DNA of 60,780 bases from Fluviicola sp. (GCA_002734065.2 NVXU02000022.1:1-60780); one strand, 5' to 3'; counted from the stretch's first letter, positions 1-8,278 are shown. Numbers and translations are program-made. Notes: a model not told the origin generated them from the letters alone.

Positions 1-1
1 A

Positions 2-154
2 AGAAGCGTTGTGATTCCAGGTTCTTACACCAAAAAATTTCCTGCGGGAGAATTTCAAGTGCCCTGTGCATTGATTATCGGTCAAAGAAAAGCATCGACT
101 GATTTGAAGACTTCGCTGAATGAGGCGTTGAGGGAGAATGATGTGGCAGTGTAG
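2..154 (+). CDS. dapD: 2,3,4,5-tetrahydropyridine-2,6-dicarboxylate N-succinyltransferase, 3' end only
   Basis: Only the last 50 codons are in the window; the gene starts upstream of base 1. The open frame begins at base 2 and stops with TAG at 152-154. The tail reads GSYTKKFPAGEFQVPCALI then IGQRKASTDLKTSLNEALR, ending in VAV. This matches the C-terminal segment of Bacteroidota DapD, the left-handed beta-helix acyltransferase that succinylates tetrahydrodipicolinate in the lysine/diaminopimelate pathway. The identification is from recalled family sequence, so paralogous hexapeptide acyltransferases cannot be wholly excluded, but the KTSLNEALR tail is characteristic. Downstream lies an octamer repeat array and the convergent MOSC gene. 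Confidence 0.85.
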   Translation, partial: RSVVIPGSYTKKFPAGEFQVPCALIIGQRKASTDLKTSLNEALRENDVAV

Positions 155-157
155 ATT

Positions 158-229
158 AGAGCGTTCGAGTGTTAGAGCTTTGGAGCATTGGATTATTCGA
201 CCGTTTCACTTTTTGACTATTCGACAATC
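158..229. repeat. Octamer-period array, RGAGnnTT type
   Basis: From 158 the sequence divides into successive 8-base units: agagcgtt, cgagtgtt, agagcttt, ggagcatt, ggattatt, cgaccgtt, tcactttt, tgactatt, and a decayed last unit. Position 3 (A) and positions 7-8 (TT) are the most constant. The array starts four bases after the dapD stop codon, in the space shared with the convergent MOSC gene. A near copy of its first four units recurs at 298-329. Confidence 0.7.
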
Positions 230-297
230 TATGGGGATAAAATCATAATAATATCAACTTCAACCAGTGATTATCATGAAAATCTGCTTTCTGAAGC

Positions 298-353
298 AGA
301 GCGTTCGAGTTTTGGAGTTTTGGAGCATTGGAACATTAAATCATTGAAACATT
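298..353. repeat. Octamer-period array overlapping the MOSC gene 3' end
   Basis: Units are agagcgtt, cgagtttt, ggagtttt, ggagcatt, ggaacatt, aaatcatt, gaaacatt, all 8 bases and ending in TT. The first four units closely repeat those at 158-189. The array continues past 341, the end of the minus-strand MOSC gene, so the last four codons of that gene are written in the repeat. Confidence 0.7.
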
Positions 354-790
354 GCTTCCAAAACCACAGTGTCCCCTTCCCTAACCTCTCCTTCTTTGAG
401 AATCTTACATTTCACTCCTCCACGCCAGTTGGGCAAGAGAGCATTGGTCAACCCTGCGACTTGCTCGTCCATTCTGCCGCAAGGATTTAATTCTCCCATG
501 ATTTCGAGTTGAACATCTCCAATAACTAAAATTTTACCTTTCGTATTCTCAAGTTCGATATTCTCAATGAGTAAATTGGCTCGTCGGGTTGTCCAAGGAG
601 CATCTGAATTAATTTCTTGGCAAGCAATTCGCCAATCTTCTATAGTAAGAACAGTGACCTGTCTGTTTCCTTTTATTAATCCTCTGGAATCATTGCCAAC
701 TCCTTTTTCAAACGTAATGTTTGCTTTAGAATGTGTATCCATTGGTGCTCTTTTTCTCTTTCGAGTTGCTATTCCTAAAACTTTGCCCAT
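341..790 (-). CDS. MOSC domain-containing protein
   Basis: This 149-residue protein has the MOSC (molybdenum cofactor sulfurase C-terminal) features: RANLLIENIEL near residues 70-80 and the conserved cysteine in ELNPCGRMDEQVAGL (Cys104). Stand-alone MOSC proteins are thought to bind or transfer sulfur or to handle molybdenum cofactor; the substrate here is unknown. The start ATG at 788-790 gives the usual length for small MOSC proteins and faces a divergent radical SAM gene 47 bases away. The final residues (EAMFQ) are encoded inside an octamer repeat array, so the extreme C-terminus may have been extended or replaced by the repeat. Confidence 0.8.
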   Translation of the reverse strand: MGKVLGIATRKRKRAPMDTHSKANITFEKGVGNDSRGLIKGNRQVTVLTIEDWRIACQEINSDAPWTTRRANLLIENIELENTKGKILVIGDVQLEIMGELNPCGRMDEQVAGLTNALLPNWRGGVKCKILKEGEVREGDTVVLEAMFQ

Positions 791-825
791 AATTCAAATA
801 TAAGTTATTTTAATGTGATTTCCAT

Positions 826-833
826 TATCTTTA
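826..833 (+). promoter_or_regulatory. Bacteroidota -7 box TATCTTTA
   Basis: TATCTTTA fits the TAnnTTTG-like -7 element used by the Bacteroidota primary sigma factor. It ends four bases before the ATG at 838, so the radical SAM mRNA is probably leaderless or nearly so. No clear TTG is seen at -33. Confidence 0.5.
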
Positions 834-837
834 CAAT

Positions 838-1722
838 ATGCTAGGATTTCCTATACAATATAATGAACCTTTATTTCGTCCTCCGAGCGAAGGAAGGTCA
901 TTAATTATTCAAATTACACTTGGCTGTTCATGGAACAAATGCTCGTTCTGCGAAATGTATACCTCAAAACAGTTTACTGCAAGAAAACAAGAAGATATTT
1001 TTGCGGATATCGATGCTTTTAAATTACATTCGAATTCCATCCAGAAAGTATTTTTGGCAGATGGCGATCCTTTGGTGTTGTCAAATAAGCGCTTAATCCC
1101 GATTCTTAAGAAACTAAATGAAACTTTCCCGAAATTACGTAGAATCTCTACCTACGCCTCGCCTTCTAATTTGATGAGAAAATCGATAGATGAATTAAAA
1201 GAGCTTAAAGAGAATGGGTTGGTATTATTGTATGTTGGAATTGAATCAGGTGATTCTGAGGTGTTAGAGGCAATACAAAAAGGTGAAACTTACCAAACTA
1301 CAGTTGACGGTTTAAATAAATCCAAAGCTGCTGGAATGGATGCTTCAGTTATGATTATTAATGGAGTTGGAGGGAAATTATTAACAGAACAACATGCCAT
1401 AAACTCTGCAAAAGTACTGAACGCAACTCAACCTAAATTTGCATCGACGCTTGTTCTTACTGCTCACAAAGGATTGGATCATTATAAAAACAGATATTTG
1501 GGTGAGTTTATTGAGTTAGAAGAATCTGAATTATTTGAAGAAATGCATCTTTTTCTTTCACACTTGGAGTTAGAAGAAACAATATTTAGAAGTGATCACG
1601 CTTCCAACAGTCTAGTTCTTAAAGGAATTATTGGCAGAGATAAAAGTAGTATGCTTGCTCAAATAGAAAAGGCAATACAAGAAGGTGCTGGCAATAGGAA
1701 GCGACAGTACCATGGGTGTTAG
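838..1722 (+). CDS. Radical SAM protein with a CX4CX2C cluster motif
   Basis: The 294-residue protein starts with a radical SAM core. The iron-sulfur ligands are in TLGCSWNKCSFCEMY (Cys30, Cys35, Cys38), spaced CX4CX2C rather than the classic CX3CX2C. The GESGD-like step appears as YVGIESGDSEVLEAI, typical of the Elp3/MiaB/NifB-like fold. I recall homologues with the same GCSHNKC-type motif annotated only as radical SAM protein; the reaction is unknown. The protein lacks an obvious extra C-terminal cluster domain. The ATG lies immediately after a promoter-like box and faces the MOSC gene. Confidence 0.85.
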   Translation: MLGFPIQYNEPLFRPPSEGRSLIIQITLGCSWNKCSFCEMYTSKQFTARKQEDIFADIDAFKLHSNSIQKVFLADGDPLVLSNKRLIPILKKLNETFPKLRRISTYASPSNLMRKSIDELKELKENGLVLLYVGIESGDSEVLEAIQKGETYQTTVDGLNKSKAAGMDASVMIINGVGGKLLTEQHAINSAKVLNATQPKFASTLVLTAHKGLDHYKNRYLGEFIELEESELFEEMHLFLSHLELEETIFRSDHASNSLVLKGIIGRDKSSMLAQIEKAIQEGAGNRKRQYHGC

Positions 1723-1753
1723 AAGGTTGAAATGAATTCCTAGAAAAGGTAAA

Positions 1754-1903
1754 ATGGCTAAGCAAAAGAATACTGTAAATAAGAAAAAGCACACCAAATT
1801 GCTCAATCAGAAAAAAACAAGAAAGCAATCTGCGAAAGAATCCAATCGACTAAAGATAAAGGAAATGAATCGGAAAATTAACGAATTCAAGAAAGAGGAT
1901 TAA
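1754..1903 (+). CDS. Small highly basic protein (49 aa), hypothetical
   Basis: An open frame of 49 codons starts with ATG at 1754 and ends with TAA at 1901-1903. It begins MAKQKNTVNKKKHTKLLNQK and is dominated by Lys, Arg, Asn and Gln with no hydrophobic stretch. Such composition suggests a nucleic-acid-associated or disordered protein. It follows the radical SAM gene by 31 bases on the same strand, with AAAAGGT just upstream of the ATG as a weak ribosome-binding site. It overlaps the stop of the convergent minus-strand gene by four bases. It could be a chance AT-rich frame; the clean start and operon-like position favour a real gene. Confidence 0.5.
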   Translation: MAKQKNTVNKKKHTKLLNQKKTRKQSAKESNRLKIKEMNRKINEFKKED

Positions 1904-2460
1904 TCATACTCATACCCCTTCAATTCATCCTCATTAACAGCCAAACCAAGCCCCAAAACGATTCTGTTAACAAAATTAAAGTAGGAAATAACCAAGGTTG
2001 CATCCAGAATTGCTCGGTCAGACAGTCCTAATTTCTTAAGAGATTCAACCGACTTTTTATTACCGTGGTTAGGATTAATCGTTAATTCTTTAGCAAAAGC
2101 ACAAAGTTGAGCATCCGTTTCAGAAAGTTCAAGTTCTAAGTAATTCTCTTTCAACTGATTTGTTTTGGCATCGTCTTTCCAGTAGTGATTGACCGCTTCT
2201 GCATGATGCATTTGACAATACTCGCAATCATTGGCTTTGGAAACCACAACCGCCATCATTTCTCTTTGAACACGCTTTAACGGTGATTTCCCAAACATAA
2301 TCGTCATGTATAAGTCCATGTGATTGACAATGCTCTTAGGATTTAAACTCTGAATCGTATGAACGTCTGCCAATTTACCTCTCGTTTTCACGAGGTTGTC
2401 GTAAATGTCTTTTAAATCGTCTGTTGCATTTTCATGCTCTATTACCTCAATGTATGCCAT
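1900..2460 (-). CDS. Carboxymuconolactone decarboxylase / AhpD-like peroxidase-related enzyme
   Basis: The 186-residue protein carries the AhpD-fold motif CEYCQMHHAEAV, with Cys79 and Cys82 as the redox pair and the following histidines in the usual proton-relay position. AhpD-like proteins act as alkylhydroperoxidases or thiol-disulfide relays. Length and the N-terminal IEVIEHENATDDLKDIYD segment resemble the 'uncharacterized peroxidase-related enzyme' group. There is no signal peptide, so it is cytoplasmic. It ends against the small basic gene and starts upstream of a repeat-filled gap. Substrate is not predictable. Confidence 0.85.
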   Translation of the reverse strand: MAYIEVIEHENATDDLKDIYDNLVKTRGKLADVHTIQSLNPKSIVNHMDLYMTIMFGKSPLKRVQREMMAVVVSKANDCEYCQMHHAEAVNHYWKDDAKTNQLKENYLELELSETDAQLCAFAKELTINPNHGNKKSVESLKKLGLSDRAILDATLVISYFNFVNRIVLGLGLAVNEDELKGYEYD

Positions 2461-2499
2461 ATTTACTAATTTTTAGTTGCAAAGGAGATTTTAAGATGT

Positions 2500-2660
2500 T
2501 GAGATTGAAAGACTTTAGATCGCTGCGCTGAAAGACAAAAGACTTTAAGATTTTAAGACTGATGCTCATAATAGGTGCTCTTCAAATTTCCGAATCTCCA
2601 AACCTCCAAACCTCCAAATCTCCAAATCTCCAAATCTCCGCACTCCGCACTCATCCCTCA
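2500..2660. repeat. Intergenic mosaic: TTTAGA/AAGAC words plus AAATCTCC octamers
   Basis: The gap between the AhpD-like gene and the helicase stop holds words such as agacttta, agatttta, agactgat and a gatcgctgcgctgaaagac segment, then at 2584-2639 seven octamers: aaatttcc, gaatctcc, aaacctcc twice, aaatctcc three times. The octamers are the reverse complement type of the AGATTnnn array at 46776-46815. No gene is evident here. Confidence 0.65.
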
Positions 2661-2668
2661 ACAAGCTA

Positions 2669-4030
2669 CTACCCTCTCTTCTGCTTCTTATGATAGGTCT
2701 TATCCCCTCTCGTCTGTGATTTTTTGTATTTTTTCTGAATGTCTCGTTTGTAAGAACCTCCTTGGTTTGTTTTTTGATTTTTTTCTTTCTTTTCATGGAA
2801 AGCTTCTCCTCCAGAGGTCGTTTGCAGTGTGTTTCTATTCTGACTGCTTGCTCCCATCGAATCATCGGGCATTTCTTCTGGAGCTAATTCTTTCGAGACT
2901 TCAACCTCTGCTGGAAAATCGATTGCAGGAATTTTATAATCCATTAATTCTTCAATGGCCAACTTGTCGTCTTGTTCTTTTTCTGTAAAGAATAAAATAG
3001 AGTTACCTGGTTGCTCCGCACGTCCGGTTCTTCCGATTCTATGCATGTAATTCTCTGGGAAATTAGGAACATCAAAGTTAATGACATGGGTGATTTTTTC
3101 TAAATCTAAACCTCTCGCCATGACGTCTGTTGCCACAAGAATTCTGTTGATGTCATCGTCAAATTCTTCAATAGAACGAATTCTATAATTCTGTGATTTG
3201 TTAGAATGAATCACACTCACATCATCTACAAATACAGTTGACAAAGACTCAAAAATTCTATCTGCACTCTTCTTATTAGATGCGAAAACGAGAACTTTCC
3301 GAAATTCTTCTTGATTGCTCAGTAAGTGTTTCAACAAGTTAATCTTGGTGTAGAAATTTTCTACTTCGTAGCAAGATTGCGAGATATTATCCAACGGAGT
3401 TCCACTGACAGCAATCGAAATTTTAGTAGGATTAATGAAAGATTCATCAATTAATTGTGCCACATCGTCTGTCATGGTTGCAGAAAACATAATGTTCTGC
3501 CTACGTTCTGGCATTAACTCAAAAATATTGGTGATTTGTCTTCTAAAACCAAGGTCAAGCATTACATCTACTTCATCAATGACTAATTTCTTAATTGATT
3601 TCAGTTGCAATGAATTCGCAAGAACCAAATCATACAAACGTCCGGGTGTTGCAACAATAATATCTGTTCCTTGCAAAACTTTCTGTGCTTGCGTGTTGAT
3701 ATTTGTTCCTCCGTAAACTCCGAGAACTCTTATGGACATGTATTCCGCAAACTCATTTGTTCTCTCAACAACCTGCAGTACCAATTCTCTTGTAGGAACC
3801 AAAACAAGTACTCGTGGATTGGTTTGCTTAGAAAATTTTAAATCACGAAGAATAGGCAGCATGTACGCCAAGGTTTTACCTGTTCCCGTTTGTGCAATTC
3901 CAACAATGTCTTTCCCAGAGAGAATGATATTGAATGCTTGCTCTTGTATAGGAGTTGGTGTTTCAAAACCCAGTTCATCAATCGCATTTCGCAGTTGTTT
4001 TGAAAGGTTCAAATCTTGGAATGATGCCAT
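2669..4030 (-). CDS. DEAD-box (DEVD variant) ATP-dependent RNA helicase
   Basis: The 453-residue protein has all superfamily 2 helicase motifs: Q motif (PTPIQEQ, ~25-31), Walker A AQTGTGKT (46-53), PTREL (79-83), TPGR (128-131), SAT (183-185) and HRIGRTGR (330-337). Motif II is DEVD (152-155) instead of DEAD; Val for Ala at that position is tolerated in some family members. The C-terminal ~80 residues are Lys/Arg/Gln-rich and probably disordered RNA-binding tail, as in RhlE-type enzymes of Bacteroidota. The likely role is RNA remodelling in ribosome assembly or decay. The start ATG is followed by the usual short N-terminus before the Q motif. Confidence 0.92.
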   Translation of the reverse strand: MASFQDLNLSKQLRNAIDELGFETPTPIQEQAFNIILSGKDIVGIAQTGTGKTLAYMLPILRDLKFSKQTNPRVLVLVPTRELVLQVVERTNEFAEYMSIRVLGVYGGTNINTQAQKVLQGTDIIVATPGRLYDLVLANSLQLKSIKKLVIDEVDVMLDLGFRRQITNIFELMPERRQNIMFSATMTDDVAQLIDESFINPTKISIAVSGTPLDNISQSCYEVENFYTKINLLKHLLSNQEEFRKVLVFASNKKSADRIFESLSTVFVDDVSVIHSNKSQNYRIRSIEEFDDDINRILVATDVMARGLDLEKITHVINFDVPNFPENYMHRIGRTGRAEQPGNSILFFTEKEQDDKLAIEELMDYKIPAIDFPAEVEVSKELAPEEMPDDSMGASSQNRNTLQTTSGGEAFHEKKEKNQKTNQGGSYKRDIQKKYKKSQTRGDKTYHKKQKRG

Positions 4031-4194
4031 TTTATTGTTTTGAGCAAAAATAGTTAAATTAATTGCATCAATTAGTACATACTAAGGTTTGACGACAGAA
4101 TATTGCAATTCAAAGTCGGTCATAGGAATATTTTTAGCTTTATTCTTCATTAAGCTCAATTTATCTATTAATTTTATTGACATAAACGAATCGT

Positions 4195-4842
4195 ATGACG
4201 TGTGCACATTGCTGTGGAGCAGAATCCATTTTTGACAAAAAAGAAGCGAAAAAGAACTTAAAATCTTACCGCAAAAAAGGTCCAAATAAGACGACGAAAA
4301 TTTTGATAAATGCGCTTGTGAAAGAGAATGTAAAGAATTTATCACTGCTTGACATTGGAGGAGGAATTGGAGTAATTCAACATGAATTGTTAAAAAAAGG
4401 TGCTTCAAAAACGACTGATATCGATGCTTCTGCTGCCTACATCGATGTGGTAAAAGAGATAATGAACAACAATAAGACTGAAGATAAAATGAATTTCATT
4501 CATGGAGATTTTGTTGATGTCAGCGAGTCGATAGAGGCACACGATATAGTCACCTTGGAAAGAGTTGTTTGTTGTTACCCAGATGCAAAGGCACTTATCA
4601 ATGAGTCAACTTCCAAGGCTAAGAAATATTATGCATTTGTTTATCCAATGGATACATTTTTGTCAAGAATGCTGAATAAACTATTGCGTTTTTACCTTTT
4701 TCTCAAAAGAAATCCGTTTAGAACATTTATTCATTCTGAAAAAATGATGAATGAGTTGATTCTAAGCAAAAATTTCGAAAATATTTTTCATGGAAAGGCA
4801 TTTCCTTGGAGAATTAGTGTTTATAGGAGAATTGACGGATAA
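4195..4842 (+). CDS. Class I SAM-dependent methyltransferase
   Basis: The 215-residue protein has the SAM-binding motif I LLDIGGGIGVIQHELL (about residues 50-65), the acidic residue of motif II in TDIDASAAYI, and motif IV in HDIVTLERVVCCYPD. The N-terminus MTCAHCCGAESIFD has three cysteines in eight residues, unusual for a plain methyltransferase. The fold resembles small-molecule or magnesium-protoporphyrin-type methyltransferases, but the substrate cannot be named. A perfect 14-bp inverted repeat straddles its stop codon. Confidence 0.8.
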   Translation: MTCAHCCGAESIFDKKEAKKNLKSYRKKGPNKTTKILINALVKENVKNLSLLDIGGGIGVIQHELLKKGASKTTDIDASAAYIDVVKEIMNNNKTEDKMNFIHGDFVDVSESIEAHDIVTLERVVCCYPDAKALINESTSKAKKYYAFVYPMDTFLSRMLNKLLRFYLFLKRNPFRTFIHSEKMMNELILSKNFENIFHGKAFPWRISVYRRIDG

Positions 4843-4868
4843 AAAATACTCCCCATCCGTCAATTCTC
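4827..4868. terminator. Hairpin across the methyltransferase stop codon
   Basis: GAGAATTGACGGAT (4827-4840) is perfectly repeated in inverse at 4855-4868, loop 14 bases. The left arm is the last codons of the methyltransferase and the loop contains its TAA. The genes on each side converge, so it could stop transcription or stabilise 3' ends in both directions. There is no U-tract after the stem, so an intrinsic terminator is not certain. Confidence 0.5.
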
Positions 4869-4903
4869 GCAATTCATTTACTAAACCTTGTAAAATAAAC
4901 ATT

Positions 4904-7234
4904 CTAAAACCAAAACTTATAAGTAACATCTGGGAAAAAACCTCGTTGATAGGTTGCTCCTAACTGGTTCGTTGCTGCATTGTATCCATACAGAAAAATG
5001 TTCTTTTGATTGGTCACATTCTGTAAGTCAATGGAGAACAAGTGAGACACTTTTTTCTGATCCATTCTGAAAGTAATTTTAAAATCTGTTCTAAAATAAG
5101 CTGGATTTTGCTCAGAATAAGCTCTAGAATCAATATAAACAGCTGAACCAATTTGCTGTGATGCTACTAAATCAATAGGCGTGTACCTTCTGCCACCAGC
5201 ATACGTTACTTTTATATCAAAGCCTAAGGTTACTTTCTTAGCAATCTTAAATTCTTTTCCTCCTAAAGCGTTGAAAACGTAGTTAGTATTAAAAGCTGTA
5301 TTTCTCCAAACCTTATCTGCTCCTTGGTACCTAGATTCAAAAACCGATGCGGTTACAAGCATGTAAAAACCTTTGGAATAGAATTTTTCCAAGGTCAATT
5401 CACCACCATAATTCATCCCAAGACCTTTGTTTGTTAATCCTGTTCTAGCAACCAAATTGAAGTCGGCTCCTTGATTCAATTCTGAAAATGAACTTGAGAA
5501 CGTATCAATTGGTGCGTTGTAGATGTATTGGTAGTAAACCTCTGACTTCAAGTGCATCCCTTTGCCTAAGTCTAAATCATGACCAATAACAGAATGTATG
5601 GCACGTGTAAAATCTAAATTGATATTGGGCGTTGTACTTTGACCATCAACTATTTCTTCAAAAAAGTAAGCTGGCACTCGCTGCATTTGGCTGTGCATAC
5701 TTGCTCCAAGACTTAAGGTTTGCTTCTCTGACATTTTATATTTCAGTCCAAGTCTAGGTTCTAAACTATTCGACCCATTCATGAGCAAGTGCTGAGAATG
5801 CAAGCCTGCATTAAGTGTTAACAGATTGGTGAAACGGTGCTGCCACATAATATATGACTGAACCAAACTCGCTCCTCCTTGAAAGTCAGTAGTTTTATTG
5901 TAGCCATTGCCCACCTTAACAGAATCTACGATGTCAAACATAAAATAATCATAAATTGCGCCCACGGTTACTGTATTCTTCGCGTTTACTTTATGATTTA
6001 TTTTGTAATTGGCCGAATATTTGGTTTGGTTATTTGCTTCAGCAAAATATCTCAAATAATTATTATTTTGCAAGGTGTCAATTGTTATACCACTGTTCTG
6101 TGTACTTGCAGAAATGACCAGTTTTGACAAAGTGTTTTTATTGAAAAAATAGCGATGAGACACGCCAACAATCCCTGTACTTGAACTTACATCTGATTTT
6201 GTGTTTGGCAAAAAGAAGAGGTTACCTGTCTCAGTTGAATCTGTTATTGAAGAAATAGAACTGATTCCACCAATAGCAAAAATTGAAAAACGTCCCGCTT
6301 TTTTAGTAGGGAAGTCTAACTTCAAGGTCAAATCTTGATATTCGGGAATAGCAAAACCCGTACCCAAGTCGATTCCTAATGCACTAATAACACCCAATGT
6401 GGAGTATCTGTAATTAAGAACATACGATGCTCTTTTTCCTTTTACAAAAGGACCTTCTGCTCCGAATTCAAATCCATTGAATCCAACTTGTGCGATGTAT
6501 TCTCTCTTGGAATGATTTCCATTTCTTAATTGCAAATCAAAAACACCTGATAGAGCATTTCCATAATCCGCACTCCAGGCACTGGTCATGAAGTCAGAAT
6601 TGGCAAGGTTATTAATATTCAACATACTTACAGGACCGCCTGTAGTACCTAAAGATGAAAAATGATTGGGACTTGGGATATCAATCCCTTCCATTCTCCA
6701 AAGAACACCAGAAGGCGAGTTCCCTCTAATCACAATGTCATTTCTTGCGTCATTAGCACCACTTACACCGGCAAAATTTTGCGCCATTCTTGCAGGATCT
6801 TGCAACGAGCCAGCATATTTTGCAACATCATCTATTGAAATTGAACGCGTGCTGACAGTGGCCATTTTATTAACGATTTCGCCATTCTCATTACCCCCTT
6901 TCACAACAACCTCTTCCAAGTCGGTAATCCGCTCTTCTAAAATTACTTTTACATCTAACTCCTTCCCTGCAATAACCATTAGGTTTGGTAAAGTAAGGTC
7001 TTCATAGCCAGAATACGAGATCGTTATCATTTGCCTTCCTAACGGAAGATTCTCTAAACGGAATTCTCCATAAATATCCGTCAATGTTCTAATTATAGTG
7101 TCACTTGACGCAAAGACAACCTTTGCTCCAGGTATAGTTGCTTGCGATTGCTTGTCTATTACAACCCCTTTAATTGTTTGAGAAAAACTGCTATGCGCAA
7201 GAATTAGTATTGTTAGTAAAATGATTTGTTTCAT
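4904..7234 (-). CDS. TonB-dependent outer-membrane receptor with carboxypeptidase-regulatory-like N-terminal domain
   Basis: Translated from ATG at 7234 it is 776 residues. A longer reading to 7294 exists, but the signal peptide MKQIILLTILILAHSSFSQ argues for 7234. After the signal comes a CarboxypepD_reg-like domain (about 20-105, IKGVVIDKQSQATIPGAKV), then a plug domain (around 125-235, including NDIVIRGNSPSGVLWRMEGI), then a beta-barrel ending in YKFWF with a C-terminal aromatic residue. It should sit in the outer membrane and import an unknown ligand using TonB energy. It lies 98 bases downstream of a membrane LytTR regulator gene on the same strand. No SusD-like partner is adjacent, so this is not a classic polysaccharide-utilisation pair. 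Confidence 0.9.
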   Translation of the reverse strand: MKQIILLTILILAHSSFSQTIKGVVIDKQSQATIPGAKVVFASSDTIIRTLTDIYGEFRLENLPLGRQMITISYSGYEDLTLPNLMVIAGKELDVKVILEERITDLEEVVVKGGNENGEIVNKMATVSTRSISIDDVAKYAGSLQDPARMAQNFAGVSGANDARNDIVIRGNSPSGVLWRMEGIDIPSPNHFSSLGTTGGPVSMLNINNLANSDFMTSAWSADYGNALSGVFDLQLRNGNHSKREYIAQVGFNGFEFGAEGPFVKGKRASYVLNYRYSTLGVISALGIDLGTGFAIPEYQDLTLKLDFPTKKAGRFSIFAIGGISSISSITDSTETGNLFFLPNTKSDVSSSTGIVGVSHRYFFNKNTLSKLVISASTQNSGITIDTLQNNNYLRYFAEANNQTKYSANYKINHKVNAKNTVTVGAIYDYFMFDIVDSVKVGNGYNKTTDFQGGASLVQSYIMWQHRFTNLLTLNAGLHSQHLLMNGSNSLEPRLGLKYKMSEKQTLSLGASMHSQMQRVPAYFFEEIVDGQSTTPNINLDFTRAIHSVIGHDLDLGKGMHLKSEVYYQYIYNAPIDTFSSSFSELNQGADFNLVARTGLTNKGLGMNYGGELTLEKFYSKGFYMLVTASVFESRYQGADKVWRNTAFNTNYVFNALGGKEFKIAKKVTLGFDIKVTYAGGRRYTPIDLVASQQIGSAVYIDSRAYSEQNPAYFRTDFKITFRMDQKKVSHLFSIDLQNVTNQKNIFLYGYNAATNQLGATYQRGFFPDVTYKFWF

Positions 7235-7332
7235 ATTCTTTTTTTGAGCAAATCTATATTGGACAATGCAAAGTTTCAGCCAATATTGATGCAATTGGTA
7301 TGAAATGACACTGTTTTGTTCTGAGTTGGCGG

Positions 7333-8211
7333 TTATTTTTTAATCTTCTCATTAAATTCTTTGAACTTAGCTCTAGAGACAGGTACATTTATATCCAGCC
7401 CATCAAAAAATAGTTGATAATTCCTAGCATCCCCTTTTGTGAATTTAATGTTGTGCAAATTTACGATATAAGAACGATGCGTCTTAAAAACAAACTCGAA
7501 CTTATTTAATTTATCTTCTAAAAATGAGAGAGATGCCCGGTAAACGTTCTTTTCTACGGAAGATTCGTTGCTTGTGTAAATTTCAACGTAATTGCCTTCA
7601 GACTTAATGAACAACAACTTATTTAGGTTGAAATGAATAGGTTCATTCTTATTCTCAGATGAAAAAGACATTTCGTGGTTATCTTCTTTATCATGTGAAA
7701 TCACTTTACTCAGTAGCTGATTATGCTCTTGTGTTTGTAGTAAATTCTGTTTTAATCTAACTGTATAATCAACCCAAGTAAGAAAAAATGTTGGAAGCAA
7801 GCCTAGAATAATAACTTTTATGAATAAATGAGTGATGAAGTCAAAGGAAAAAAATGTTTTTGGGTTTATTGAAATTAATAATATGAAAATATAGTTGAGC
7901 AAGGTAATTGTAAACAGGAGTAATGAGATTATAAAAAACTGCCTAGAAATCGTCCAATTTTCTTTCTTGCTTTCAGAATAAAAATAGTTGGTTACAACTC
8001 CAAAAACAAGGTGAATGCTTATAGAAGTTATGACACCATAACTAACTGCACGAATTAATATTGATAGAGGCAATACTTGAGTAGGAACACTGTCTATAAC
8101 AGGAAGGAAATAGAAAATAAGTGTTATGAAAAGGCCAATTAGACCTGATGCAAGAGCAACCTTCTTAATTGAGAAGAGAAAAGGGTATGGTCTTCCTAAA
8201 AAATTAAACAT
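7333..8211 (-). CDS. Membrane-anchored LytTR DNA-binding regulator
   Basis: The 292-residue protein starts with four predicted membrane segments (about 15-35, 45-70, 90-115, 125-150). A linker follows and then a LytTR DNA-binding domain (about 190-290) containing KLLFIKSEGNYVEIY and VFKTHRSYIVNLHNI. It has no receiver domain, so it is a one-component regulator that may sense a membrane or envelope signal directly. It precedes the TonB receptor on the same strand and could control it; that link is inference from position only. Confidence 0.85.
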   Translation of the reverse strand: MFNFLGRPYPFLFSIKKVALASGLIGLFITLIFYFLPVIDSVPTQVLPLSILIRAVSYGVITSISIHLVFGVVTNYFYSESKKENWTISRQFFIISLLLFTITLLNYIFILLISINPKTFFSFDFITHLFIKVIILGLLPTFFLTWVDYTVRLKQNLLQTQEHNQLLSKVISHDKEDNHEMSFSSENKNEPIHFNLNKLLFIKSEGNYVEIYTSNESSVEKNVYRASLSFLEDKLNKFEFVFKTHRSYIVNLHNIKFTKGDARNYQLFFDGLDINVPVSRAKFKEFNEKIKK

Positions 8212-8278
8212 GATGCTTTTTACTTTTCTGGTTAATTAATAATATTCAAACGTTGAACATGAAAAATGGTATAAACGC

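Noticed and set aside
188-490. Plus-strand frame of 100 codons after dapD
   Set aside because: It runs through two octamer arrays and the MOSC gene on the other strand; it resembles no protein.
7235-7294. N-terminal extension of the TonB receptor
   Set aside because: It would place the signal peptide internally; ATG at 7234 gives a clean signal peptide.
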